From contig DEIC01000116.1 of assembly GCA_002352285.1 (NCBI GenBank), positions 242 through 34,591 of the forward strand: a stretch of DNA of 34,350 nt. Direction: 5' to 3'. Of the stretch, positions 1 through 9,177 are shown piece after piece. The translations under genes and the position numbers were made by a program. How positions within the stretch are numbered: the first letter of the stretch is position 1; every line of letters starts with the position of its first letter. Below the pieces are notes generated by a model, which saw nothing but the letters and a program-made list of their open reading frames with translations, did no database searches and was not told where the DNA came from. The DNA comes from Alphaproteobacteria bacterium UBA2784 (lineage in GTDB: Bacteria; Pseudomonadota; Alphaproteobacteria; Micropepsales; Micropepsaceae).

Positions 1-698
1 TCTTCCATCGCTGATGACAGCGATTGCTTGACCGCGTCGCTGGAGCCGGTGAGGAATGCGTGCGCATCACGCACCAGCGCGCCATAGTCCTCCTTCGTGA
101 TGCGGCCAACGCAGGGCGCGGAACAGCGCTTGATCTGATAGAGCAGGCAGGGGCGCGTGCGTGCGGCAAAGACGCTGTCGCTGCAGGCGCGCAAAAGAAA
201 CGCCCGCTGCAAGGTGTTGAGTGTGCGCCCCACGGCGCCGGCCGAGGCGAAGGGGCCAAAATAATCGCCCTTGCGGCTGCGGGCGCCGCGGTGCTTGAGC
301 ACCTGGGGAAAGTCGTGATCGCCGGTCAGCAGGATCTGCGGGAAACTTTTGTCATCGCGCAGAAGCACGTTGTAGCGCGGCTTCAGGCGCTTGATGAGAT
401 TGGCTTCAAGCAGGAGTGCTTCAGTTTCCGACGCCGTGGTAACGAACACCATGTCAGACGTTTCGGAAATCATGCGCGCGATGCGGTAGGGATGCTTGCC
501 CGGCACGGTATAGGCGTTGACGCGCTTTTTCAGATCGCGCGCCTTGCCGACGTAAAGCACGCCGCCGTCGCCTGCGATCATGCGGTAAACGCCGGGCGCA
601 TTGGGCAGTCGCGCGACCAGCTCCCTGATGCGCGCAGCACCCTTTAGGGGGCTGGCTTCAGCCCCCGTTTGCGCGCTGCCGCTGGCGTCCTGACCCAT
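1..698 (-). CDS. uvrC: UvrABC excinuclease subunit C, N-terminal part (runs off window)
   Basis: This is the 5' part of UvrC, the nuclease that makes both incisions around a lesion held by UvrB in nucleotide excision repair. About 232 codons are visible and no stop is reached. After a roughly 25-residue variable leader, the GIY-YIG nuclease domain is clear: GVY at residues 36-38, YVGKA at 49-53, the basic DLKKRV segment, and the ETEALLLEANLIK helix carrying the metal-binding Glu near residue 92. A Cys-rich stretch (PCLLYQIKRCSAPCVG) typical of UvrC follows. The ATG at 698 is chosen because the frame opens there and the leader length is plausible; no strong Shine-Dalgarno sequence is seen. The UvrBC-interaction and HhH domains lie outside the window. 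uvrB is in the same window on the same strand but about 3.8 kb away, so the two are not one operon. Confidence 0.95.
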   Translation of the reverse strand, partial: MGQDASGSAQTGAEASPLKGAARIRELVARLPNAPGVYRMIAGDGGVLYVGKARDLKKRVNAYTVPGKHPYRIARMISETSDMVFVTTASETEALLLEANLIKRLKPRYNVLLRDDKSFPQILLTGDHDFPQVLKHRGARSRKGDYFGPFASAGAVGRTLNTLQRAFLLRACSDSVFAARTRPCLLYQIKRCSAPCVGRITKEDYGALVRDAHAFLTGSSDAVKQSLSSAME

Positions 699-889
699 GT
701 GGATAAACCTGTCGATTCCCCAAAGGTTAATGCGCCACCTTTAGCGCGAGTTCATGTGAAGGGATAGTGTCAGCTTCGCGTCACTTGCCCTAACTGACTG
801 AAATTCCACAGGTTTCAGCATTCCCGTATGTGACATTCGGGTGCCGCTGGCGTGACAGGCAGCGCGCGGCAGCGATTCTGCTTCTGTTG

Positions 890-909
890 AAAACATCCGC
901 AGGCGGATG
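890..909 (-). terminator. Putative intrinsic terminator after folB
   Basis: On the minus strand a 7-bp perfect stem (CATCCGC, loop CT, GCGGATG) at 894-909 is followed by TTTT. It lies about 50 bases past the folB stop, so it could end the GST-SDR-folB transcript before uvrC. The stem is short, so strength is uncertain. The rest of the 699-961 gap contains nothing else I can name; the uvrC promoter should lie in it. Confidence 0.45.
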
Positions 910-961
910 ATTAACAGGCCGCCCACGGATCATCTGGATACGGAAGAATTGGCGCTTGAAT

Positions 962-1381
962 TCAGGTGCGGCGGCGGGGCGCCTCACGCTCGATTTCCAC
1001 GCCCACAGAGCGGGCATCGGCGAATGCCTTCAGCTTCTCAATCCGTACACGGACTTTATCGACCCGGCGGTCTTCCAGGCACAGGGCGGCGATGCGGTCG
1101 GCGAGGCTTTCGACCAGTTTCACATGTCCGGTGGCGATGATCTTGCGGATGCCGTCAACGACGCGCTCGTAATCCACGACATTGGCGAGACGGTCAGACA
1201 AAGGCTTGCCGTCATCTGCTACCGACAGATCGACATTGATGCGGATGGGTTGGCGGCGGCCCTTCTCGTGCTTGTGAACACCGATCTCGGCATCGAGTTC
1301 AAGGTCGCGCACAAAGACATGGCGGATGCCGCGCGCCGCATCGGCGATGCGCAGGGCGTGGATATTGGGGCGCTCGGGCAT
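962..1381 (-). CDS. folB: Dihydroneopterin aldolase
   Basis: FolB cleaves 7,8-dihydroneopterin to 6-hydroxymethyl-7,8-dihydropterin and glycolaldehyde in folate synthesis, in the cytoplasm. The 139-residue product has the usual FolB size and motifs: an EIGVHKHEKGRRQPI segment carrying the substrate-binding Glu, a VVDYERVVDGI segment, and a C-terminal VRVRIEKLKAF strand with the conserved Lys. The ATG at 1381 is preferred over an in-frame upstream ATG because GGAGTAG sits just upstream and the SDR stop codon lies within that ribosome-binding site, leaving only 2 bases between the genes. The tight spacing indicates translational coupling with the SDR. folK, often the next gene in such operons, is absent here. 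Confidence 0.9.
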   Translation of the reverse strand: MPERPNIHALRIADAARGIRHVFVRDLELDAEIGVHKHEKGRRQPIRINVDLSVADDGKPLSDRLANVVDYERVVDGIRKIIATGHVKLVESLADRIAALCLEDRRVDKVRVRIEKLKAFADARSVGVEIEREAPRRRT

Positions 1382-1383
1382 TT

Positions 1384-2151
1384 CTACTCCCTGATGCCGG
1401 TGACGTCGGGTGTCTGCCAATTGAGGTGCTGGCCGCCATCAACGGCGATCATCTGCCCGGTTACGCTTTGCGCTTCAATGAGCCAGGATACCGCAGCCGC
1501 AACTTCCTGCGCCGTGCCGCCCCGGCCCAGAGGCAGGCTGGCGCATTGGCGGGCAAAATCGTCTTCGGTCTGGCGGGCGTTCCGTATGGTCGGGCCGGGA
1601 GCCACTGCATTCACGCGGATGGCGGGGGCAAGCGCCTGCGCCAATGTGCGCGTGAGGTTGAACAGCGCCTGCTTCGAGACGAGATAAGAGAGGAATTGCG
1701 GCGTCGGCTTCAGCACACGCTGGTCGATGATGTTGATGATGGCGCCGCGCGCATTCTTTGAAAGGTGGGCAGCGAACGCCTGCGCCAGCACCAGCGGGGC
1801 GCGCAGATTGGTCTCGATGTGCCGGTCCCAGCTTGCGCGCGTCATGGTCGCCAGCGTGTCATCTTCAAAGATCGAGGCATTGTTGACGAGCACGTCCAGC
1901 GGCCCCATCGCGCGCATCACGGTGGGGATGAGGGCCGATGTCTCCTCCTCGCGGGCGAGATCTGCTGCGAAAATCTGGCAGGGAACGCCCAGCTGGCGCA
2001 CCTGCGCGGCTGCGTCTTCGGCTTCAGTGCGCGATGTGCCGTAGTGCAGGGCAATGGCATAACCGCGCCCGGCCAGTTCGAGCGCAATCGCCTTGCCGAT
2101 GCGCCGGGCAGCACCCGTGACGAGGGCTGTTCTGGGAATTGATGCGCTCAT
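1384..2151 (-). CDS. SDR-family oxidoreductase, pteridine-reductase (PTR1/FolM) type
   Basis: A 255-residue short-chain dehydrogenase/reductase. The nucleotide-binding turn is TGAARRIG (residues 12-19), i.e. TGxxxRxG rather than the usual TGxxxGxG; the Arg form marks NADPH-dependent pteridine reductases. NNAS is at 90-93. The active site has Tyr156 and Lys160 (YLVSK) but Asp143 where classical SDRs have Ser; the D-to-Y spacing of 13 is that of the PTR1 catalytic triad. The likely role is therefore reduction of dihydropterin or dihydrofolate, supported by folB 2 bases downstream. The ATG at 2151 overlaps the GST stop (TGATG), so translation is probably coupled. Substrate identity is inference; other SDR substrates remain possible. 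Confidence 0.85.
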   Translation of the reverse strand: MSASIPRTALVTGAARRIGKAIALELAGRGYAIALHYGTSRTEAEDAAAQVRQLGVPCQIFAADLAREEETSALIPTVMRAMGPLDVLVNNASIFEDDTLATMTRASWDRHIETNLRAPLVLAQAFAAHLSKNARGAIINIIDQRVLKPTPQFLSYLVSKQALFNLTRTLAQALAPAIRVNAVAPGPTIRNARQTEDDFARQCASLPLGRGGTAQEVAAAVSWLIEAQSVTGQMIAVDGGQHLNWQTPDVTGIRE

Positions 2152-2765
2152 CAGCCGATCCGCGTCTCCATGGAAAGGTGGCGAGGCAGGGCGGCGACGC
2201 GCTTCAGCCAGTCTGACACGCGCGGGAACCTGGTCAGGTCGAAACCGCCATCGCCTGCACAATGCGTGTAGGCATAAAGTGCGATGTCGCCGATGGAAAA
2301 GCGCGGGCCGCCAAACCAGTCATGGCTGGCCAGATGCGTCTCCATGACACCAAGCGCGGCGTTGCCCTTGGCGTGCCATTCGGGAATGAGGTGGCGTCTG
2401 GTCTCCAGCTGGTCTTTGGGCGCATAGGCAAGCCAGAACCGCGCCACGGCGATATAGGGCTCGTGGCTGTATTGCTCAAAGAACATCCATTGCATCACGC
2501 GGGCGCGGTCCAGATGCGCCTCGGGCATCAGCGGCGTTCCTTCGGCGAGATAGAAGAGGATCGCGTTCGACTCGGGCAGGGTGTTCCCATTGTCGAGTTC
2601 AAGCGTGGGCACGCGGCCATTCGGGTTTTTTGCGAGAAATGCGGCGCGGCGGGTTTCGCCGCCCATCATGTCCACATCGACCAGCGTGAGCTTGCGGCCC
2701 AGATGGTGGGCGGCCAGCCGCACCTTGTAGCAATTGCCGCTCATGTGGAATTGATGGAGCTTCAT
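2151..2765 (-). CDS. Glutathione S-transferase family protein
   Basis: A 204-residue cytosolic GST-like protein. The N-terminal thioredoxin-fold domain (about residues 1-78) starts MKLHQFHMSGNCYKV, with Ser9 at the usual position of the GSH-activating residue, a cis-Pro segment (NGRVPTLEL) and the PESNAILFYLAE motif that binds the gamma-glutamyl part of glutathione. The all-helical C-terminal domain includes the conserved FSIGDIALYAY N-capping segment. The start at 2765 is chosen because AAGGTG precedes it at good spacing and the protein begins directly at the first beta strand. It is the first gene of the GST-SDR-folB unit, overlapping the SDR by 1 base. Substrate is unknown; a link to pteridine metabolism is suggested only by position. 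Confidence 0.88.
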   Translation of the reverse strand: MKLHQFHMSGNCYKVRLAAHHLGRKLTLVDVDMMGGETRRAAFLAKNPNGRVPTLELDNGNTLPESNAILFYLAEGTPLMPEAHLDRARVMQWMFFEQYSHEPYIAVARFWLAYAPKDQLETRRHLIPEWHAKGNAALGVMETHLASHDWFGGPRFSIGDIALYAYTHCAGDGGFDLTRFPRVSDWLKRVAALPRHLSMETRIG

Positions 2766-2797
2766 CGTGACACCTTGAGCCTGCACGGGACGGGCGT

Positions 2798-2826
2798 TTG
2801 CGGGGAGGGCCGGGCCTTCATATAAT
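2798..2826 (+). promoter_or_regulatory. Sigma-70-type promoter for the 2866 gene
   Basis: TTGCGG at 2798-2803 and a perfect TATAAT at 2821-2826 are separated by 17 bases. Transcription would start near 2833, giving a leader of about 33 bases before the ATG at 2866. It lies between divergent genes. Confidence 0.6.
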
Positions 2827-2865
2827 GCGGCCGAGCGCTGCCGTCTAACGCACGATTTGTCCCTC

Positions 2866-3486
2866 ATGACCGCCTATACCTATCGCGCGCAGAATGACCG
2901 GGGAGATACGACCGTCAGGCTTCTGCCGCCTTATCTGGAGGTCGATACGGCCGAGGGCCAATCACTGCGCCTGCCACTGGAAGAAGTGGGTCAGGTTGAG
3001 ATGACGGTGATGGATGCGCCCGGGGGGCTCAAGCTTCATACGCTCTGTGTCTATGCCGCGGGCGAGAAAAAGGCGTTCCCGCGGATTACCAATACCGGCT
3101 TTACCGGGGCAGAGTCTGACGGCGATTCCGCCATCATCCGCGCCGGGTTCAAAATCCAGGACGAGGGCTTCCGCCGCTTTGCCAGCGCGTTCCATCAGGA
3201 AGTTGCGCGGCACGCTCCGCACGCGCATTTCACGGGCCAGGAATTCGACATGAAAATGTTGATTCAGGCACTCGGCACGATGGCGCTGGTGGCGGCGATC
3301 ACTTTGGTCAGCGCGTGGATGATGCTGTCGTTCTCAGGTTCATTCATCGTGGCGCTGGCTGATCTTGCGGCAGGCGCATTTGCGGCTACGCTGATCTGGC
3401 GGCGTATCACGGGCGCGCGGCGCTATGCCTATGACCCGCATGCCATCCCGGCCAGCCTGATGCCGGCCGCCAATGACCGCTGGTGA
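2866..3486 (+). CDS. Membrane protein of unknown function
   Basis: I do not recognise this 206-residue protein. The first ~125 residues look like a soluble beta-rich domain (TVRLLPPYLEVDTAEG, LRLPLEEVGQVEMTV). Two hydrophobic segments follow, about residues 129-152 (ALGTMALVAAITLVSAWMML) and 155-175, and the protein ends in a basic, Ala/Pro-containing tail. This suggests a cytoplasmic N-terminal domain anchored in the inner membrane. The ATG at 2866 is preferred over the in-frame TTG at 2857; neither has a clear Shine-Dalgarno sequence. A consensus-like promoter sits 40 bases upstream. The gene is convergent with the secreted protein at 3496-3966, with 9 bases between stops. Confidence 0.7.
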   Translation: MTAYTYRAQNDRGDTTVRLLPPYLEVDTAEGQSLRLPLEEVGQVEMTVMDAPGGLKLHTLCVYAAGEKKAFPRITNTGFTGAESDGDSAIIRAGFKIQDEGFRRFASAFHQEVARHAPHAHFTGQEFDMKMLIQALGTMALVAAITLVSAWMMLSFSGSFIVALADLAAGAFAATLIWRRITGARRYAYDPHAIPASLMPAANDRW

Positions 3487-3495
3487 TTGCGCAGC

Positions 3496-3966
3496 CTATT
3501 GTGTTGCGCCCGGATCGGGATTGAGAAAATCGGGCGGCGGCATGATCGCGCCATCCATCGCTGCGATCACCTGTGCCACCGGCTCGGTGAAAACGCCGCC
3601 ATTTTCGGAGCGCCAGGTGTTGTAGCCCGCCTGAAAGGGCGGCAGCTGATCGACCGTTCCGCTTTGCGCAGTCACGCTTGCGGCAAGGGCTGCCTCGCTC
3701 ATCGGCAGGTGGGCGATGTCGGTCTCGCGCGACTCGCCGCCGAGCGAGAGCGTCACGCCGCGGACGAAGACATGCACGATGGTTTCGCCATTCTGCGTTT
3801 CCACATGGCAGACAATGAGCGTGGAGCCGCTGTCTTCGGAACGGGTGTTGTATTCCCAGACCTGCCCGGGCGCGAACTGGGCTGACGGCGGGAGCACGAC
3901 ATCCGCAGCGGCAGGCGATGCCCCCATAACAGTCACGGCGGCGGCGATCAGCGGCAAGATACGCAT
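3496..3966 (-). CDS. Small secreted protein of unknown function
   Basis: A 156-residue protein with a clear Sec signal peptide (MRILPLIAAAVTVMGASPAAA, cleavage expected after residue 21), so it should be periplasmic or secreted. The mature part has one Cys (LIVCHVE) and alternating hydrophobic beta-like segments (TIVHVFVRGVTLSL), and no domain I recognise. The start at 3966 is supported by AAGGAG seven bases upstream; an in-frame ATG further upstream would hide the signal peptide. The gene is separated from cspA by the terminator at 4036-4068, so it probably has its own promoter in that gap. Confidence 0.75.
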   Translation of the reverse strand: MRILPLIAAAVTVMGASPAAADVVLPPSAQFAPGQVWEYNTRSEDSGSTLIVCHVETQNGETIVHVFVRGVTLSLGGESRETDIAHLPMSEAALAASVTAQSGTVDQLPPFQAGYNTWRSENGGVFTEPVAQVIAAMDGAIMPPPDFLNPDPGATQ

Positions 3967-4035
3967 GTCAGCTCCTTCGGCATCGCGCGGCAGGGCCAAA
4001 GGCTAGCAGCCCCCCGTGAAAACACAAACGGACCC

Positions 4036-4068
4036 CCAAAAGAAAATGGCGGGGCAAGCCCCGCCATT
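4036..4068 (-). terminator. Intrinsic terminator of cspA
   Basis: An 11-bp perfect stem (AATGGCGGGGC / GCCCCGCCATT) with an AA loop spans 4045-4068. On the minus strand it is followed by TTCTTTT. It begins about 25 bases after the cspA stop and is the strongest minus-strand terminator seen in the window. Confidence 0.85.
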
Positions 4069-4093
4069 CCTTTCCGTTTCCGGAATGCCTTGT

Positions 4094-4297
4094 TCAGGCA
4101 GCGCGAAGGTTGATCGCCTTCGGGCCCTTCACATCGCTCTGCACTTCGAACGAGACCTTCTGGCCTTCGTTGAGCGTGGACATGCCAGCGCGCTCAACTG
4201 CCGAAATGTGAACGAAGACGTCCTTGCCGCCGTCCGAGGGGGTGATGAAACCAAAGCCCTTGGTGGTGTTGAAGAACTTGACGGTGCCGATTGCCAT
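4094..4297 (-). CDS. cspA: Cold-shock domain protein
   Basis: A 67-residue single cold-shock domain, the standard CspA-family length. RNP1 is KGFGFI at residues 13-18 and RNP2 is VFVHI at 27-31, the surface aromatics that bind single-stranded RNA or DNA. The family melts RNA structure and acts as an RNA chaperone. The start at 4297 gives the canonical MAIGTVKFF opening; GGAA lies about 10 bases upstream. The gene is followed by a strong terminator and preceded by a long leader with a 9-bp hairpin (4325-4347), consistent with post-transcriptional control typical of the family. Which paralogue this is, and whether it is cold-induced, cannot be told from sequence; the symbol is at family level. 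Confidence 0.93.
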   Translation of the reverse strand: MAIGTVKFFNTTKGFGFITPSDGGKDVFVHISAVERAGMSTLNEGQKVSFEVQSDVKGPKAINLRAA

Positions 4298-4324
4298 TTG
4301 TGTATTTCCAGTCACTTTCAATTT

Positions 4325-4347
4325 CCCCATGGCGACATGCCATGGGG
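4325..4347 (-). promoter_or_regulatory. Hairpin in the cspA leader
   Basis: A perfect 9-bp inverted repeat (CCCCATGGC, 5-base loop, GCCATGGGG) ends 28 bases upstream of the cspA start. It is not followed by a T-run, so it is unlikely to be a terminator. Cold-shock mRNAs commonly carry structured leaders that control translation or stability, so a regulatory role is plausible but unproven. The remainder of the 4298-4527 gap, between the uvrB stop and cspA, has no other feature I can support. Confidence 0.45.
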
Positions 4348-4527
4348 CGCTTTAGCAGCGTTGTCAGGACTGGTATTCCATTGTCGTCCGGCGCGCAGGG
4401 TATGCTTGCAGGATACGAAATTGAAGTGCGCGGCCTAACGGAACGCTTTTGCGTGGCGCGGTTCCTACCGGAACACGGGGCGCGCTGCAAGGGGAATAGA
4501 CACATCTGACCGTGATGTGAATGGCCG

Positions 4528-6846
<2,319 letters not shown>

Positions 6847-6905
6847 TGGCTCCATGTTCGTGAAATGTTCGGGGGAAAGCAAGGGGGGCTCGTACTTGTC
6901 TATCG

Positions 6906-7044
6906 CCTCCGCCCGCAACTTGTTGCGGGGGAGGCACGATCCGCGTTTGCGGATCGGGTGGGGGAATTCGGCCGAAGAAAAATGCCCCCACCCAGATCGC
7001 AAGCGCGATCTCTTGCGCTCCGCTCACCCCCGCCAAGGCGGAGG
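6906..7044. repeat. Palindromic mosaic intergenic element
   Basis: The gap between uvrB and the lipocalin gene is packed with nested inverted repeats. Outer arms CCTCCGCC (6906-6913) and GGCGGAGG (7037-7044) are complementary. Inside are a hairpin at 6906-6934, a perfect 8-bp stem CGATCCGC/GCGGATCG (6937-6956), a central 9-bp pair GGGTGGGGG (6956-6964) with CCCCCACCC (6985-6993), a 7-bp stem AGATCGC/GCGATCT (6994-7011), and CCGCC/GGCGG (7030-7041). The layout is roughly symmetric about 6975, as in REP/BIME-type elements. It could fold as RNA and end or protect the lipocalin transcript. Whether it recurs in the genome cannot be seen here. Confidence 0.7.
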
Positions 7045-7070
7045 AGGCGGACGAGTCGCGCGCCGCTAAC

Positions 7071-7601
7071 TCACGGAAATTCCAGCTTCGACGTGTCGTA
7101 GCCCAGTGAAGTGAGGCGGCCCAAAAGATCGGCGGTCAGTTCCGGGCTGATCTCGGGCGTGCGGGCGAGAACCCAGAGATAGCGGCCCGAGGGTTCACCC
7201 ACGAGCGCCCACGAATAGTCATCGGCGAGGCCGATGATCCAGTAATCGCCCCAGAAGGGCCCGAAGAAGCTGACTTCGAGTTTCGCGTTGGTTGCCGCAT
7301 CGACGATGCGCGCTTCGCCGTCAGCTGTCTCAGTCACATTGCCTTCCTTGTCGCGGCAGGTGTTGAGCACGCGGATCGAGCCATCCTCGTTACGGCTGTA
7401 ATCGGCCGTCACGTTGAAGCAGTTCTCCTCAAAGGAATTCGGCAGGCGCGCAATTTCATGCCAGCGGCCGAGATAACGCTCGACCTCCACCTGCGCGACC
7501 GTCGGCAGGGGCGCCGTGCTGGTGCGGTTGACCGGCGGCGGCTTGCAGGCGGCAAGAAGGGCAATGGCAGCAAGCGCAAGTGCGCGGGGCAGGGTCAGCA
7601 T
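7071..7601 (-). CDS. blc: Outer-membrane lipoprotein lipocalin (Blc family)
   Basis: A 176-residue bacterial lipocalin. It begins with a lipoprotein signal ending in ALLAAC (lipobox), so Cys is the lipidated first residue; Lys at +2 does not match the inner-membrane Asp signal, favouring the outer membrane. The lipocalin signature is YLGRWHEIARLPNSFEENC, followed by NVTADYS and the WALVGEPSGRYLWVLARTP strand pair typical of Blc/apolipoprotein-D-like lipocalins, which bind fatty acids or lysophospholipids in a beta-barrel. The start at 7601 places the signal peptide at the N-terminus; an upstream in-frame ATG would add a non-signal leader. It is divergent from the ABM gene at 7730 with 128 bases between, and followed by the palindromic element. 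Ligand and stress regulation are inferred from the family only. Confidence 0.92.
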   Translation of the reverse strand: MLTLPRALALAAIALLAACKPPPVNRTSTAPLPTVAQVEVERYLGRWHEIARLPNSFEENCFNVTADYSRNEDGSIRVLNTCRDKEGNVTETADGEARIVDAATNAKLEVSFFGPFWGDYWIIGLADDYSWALVGEPSGRYLWVLARTPEISPELTADLLGRLTSLGYDTSKLEFP

Positions 7602-7729
7602 GGCCGGTTCTTCCCGAAGAATTGTGATCTTCTTACGCCTCCCGGCACCCATCGGATCATGGCGGGCGATGACTTTTACGGCAATTTGGTGCTCAATCCC
7701 GGCACCCGCCCGCCAAGTCCGGAGCTGCC

Positions 7730-8038
7730 ATGATTATCGTGCTTGCCACTGCGCGCATTCATCCCGACGACGTCGCCAAGGTTGAAGCCGCAGGGCGCGC
7801 CATGGTGGCTGCGTCGAATGCCGAGGAAGGCTGTCTGGGCTATTGCTATGCGTGGGACATTTCAGAGCCGCATACGCTGCGCGTCTCGGAAAAGTGGAAG
7901 GATGAGGCGGCGCTTCGCTTCCATTTTTCGACGCCCCATATGGCCGCGTTTCTGGCCGCGCTTGGCACCGTGCGGCAGACCGCGCCCATCGACGTAAAGA
8001 TGTTTGATGCCGCCAATGAGCGGCCACTGAAATTGTGA
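7730..8038 (+). CDS. ABM-domain (YgiN-like) putative quinol monooxygenase
   Basis: A 102-residue single antibiotic-biosynthesis-monooxygenase domain, a dimeric ferredoxin-like fold. Family hallmarks are the opening strand MIIVLATARIHPDD, the EEGCLGYCYAWDISEPHTLRVSEKWKDEAAL stretch with the conserved W at the end of the third strand, and the H-x-x-TPHMAAF helix. Members such as YgiN act on quinols or polyketides without a cofactor, but many have unknown substrates. No signal peptide is present, so it should be cytoplasmic. GGAG lies six bases before the ATG. It is first of three co-directional genes; the next starts 8 bases after its stop, and the next ribosome-binding site overlaps the stop codon. 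Confidence 0.85.
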   Translation: MIIVLATARIHPDDVAKVEAAGRAMVAASNAEEGCLGYCYAWDISEPHTLRVSEKWKDEAALRFHFSTPHMAAFLAALGTVRQTAPIDVKMFDAANERPLKL

Positions 8039-8046
8039 GGATTGCC

Positions 8047-9168
8047 ATGTTGAAGCGTATTCTTGCGGGCGCTGGCCTTCTTCTTCTGGTGCTGGCCGTG
8101 TCGGCTTTCTTCCTGCCGCGCGAAGTAACGGTCACGCGCGCCATCACGATCAATGTGGAGCCTGACCTTGTGTTCGCGCAGGTGAACGACCTCAAGGCCC
8201 AGAATACATGGAGCGCATGGGCGCTGCGTGATCCGGCGATGCAGGTCACTTATTCCGGCCCTGCCAGCGGCACAGGCATGAAGGCCGAATGGGTGAGCGA
8301 CAGCGAAGGCTCCGGCTCGCAGACCATTACCGAGTCCGTTTCCAACACGCGCGTTGTCACGGCGCTGGATTTCGGCATGGGCGGGCTTGCGACAGGGCGC
8401 TTCGAGCTTGAGCGTGCGGAAGGCGGCACGCGCCTCACATGGTCACTTTACAGCGATACGGGTTTCAATCCGCTGGCGCGCTGGTTCGGCCTTTTCATGG
8501 ATGGCATGGTCGGGCCTGATTTCGAGACCGGGCTGCTCAATCTCAAGGCCAAGCTTGAAGGCCGCATGCAGGCCGATGCGGGCGATCGCAATATCCCCGG
8601 CGCGGTGCCCAGTCCTGCATCGGTCATCGTGCAGCAGCTGGTGCCGCCGCCCAACCTTCCCGAGACGGCGCCCGCGACGAATCCGGCGGATGCGCCGCGC
8701 ATCGTTACGCTGGAGCCGCGGCCAGTCGCCTATGCGCGTGGTTCCGTCAAGTTCACTCCCGACATGACGCCCGAGCGCGTTCAGGAAGAAGTGCGCGGCA
8801 CCTATCAGCGTGTCGAGAATGTGATGCGAGGCCTCGGCCTGATGAAAGACGGGAACACGATGATCATCACGTCTGGTCAGGATCCGGCGCAGTGGGATTT
8901 TGTCGTGGCCGTGCCGATTGCGGTGATGCCGCCGTCGCCCGCGCCGGTCGATGGCGTTGCGTTCGGGCCTTCACCGGCCGGGCGCGCGGTGATGGCCGTG
9001 CATCGCGGGCCCTATGCCAACATTCCGGCGACGCGCGACCGCATCGCCTCGTTCATCGCCGCCGAGGGTCTGACGGCAACACGGCTGATGTGGGAAGAAT
9101 ATCTCACCAGCCCGTCGGACACGGCGCAGGACTTGCTTGAGACGCATGTTTATCAGGGGCTGGAATAG
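8047..9168 (+). CDS. Membrane-anchored SRPBCC (START-like) and GyrI-like fusion protein
   Basis: A 373-residue two-domain protein. Residues about 4-24 (KRILAGAGLLLLVLAVSAFFL) form a signal anchor or signal peptide. An SRPBCC/polyketide-cyclase-like domain follows (about 28-175), with the typical VTRAITINVEPDLVFAQVNDL opening and the GMKAEWVSDSEGSGSQTI strands; this fold holds hydrophobic ligands in a cavity. A Pro-rich linker (about 185-225) leads to a GyrI-like/AraC-effector-binding domain (about 230-373), recognised by SPAGRAVMAVHRGPY and WEEYLTSP, where Glu is the conserved ligand-contacting residue. Both domains would be outside the cytoplasm if the first segment is an export signal. GAGG overlaps the preceding stop. 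The GyrI half is clearly related to the next gene product. Function unknown. Confidence 0.82.
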   Translation: MLKRILAGAGLLLLVLAVSAFFLPREVTVTRAITINVEPDLVFAQVNDLKAQNTWSAWALRDPAMQVTYSGPASGTGMKAEWVSDSEGSGSQTITESVSNTRVVTALDFGMGGLATGRFELERAEGGTRLTWSLYSDTGFNPLARWFGLFMDGMVGPDFETGLLNLKAKLEGRMQADAGDRNIPGAVPSPASVIVQQLVPPPNLPETAPATNPADAPRIVTLEPRPVAYARGSVKFTPDMTPERVQEEVRGTYQRVENVMRGLGLMKDGNTMIITSGQDPAQWDFVVAVPIAVMPPSPAPVDGVAFGPSPAGRAVMAVHRGPYANIPATRDRIASFIAAEGLTATRLMWEEYLTSPSDTAQDLLETHVYQGLE

Positions 9169-9177
9169 GGGAACGCC

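Noticed and set aside
24..647. Open frame on the plus strand at the window start
   Set aside because: It is antisense to the UvrC GIY-YIG domain, which is unmistakable on the minus strand.
4461..4474. Terminator after uvrB
   Set aside because: GTTCC-TACC-GGAAC is a 5-bp stem with no T-run on the minus strand; too weak to call.
6847..7002. Extension of UvrB upstream through the palindromic element
   Set aside because: The extra residues would come from inverted-repeat DNA with no homology to UvrB; starts at 6855 or 6846 already give a longer-than-usual protein.
6906..7044. CRISPR array in the repeat-rich gap
   Set aside because: The repeats are inverted and nested, not regularly spaced direct repeats, and no cas genes are present.
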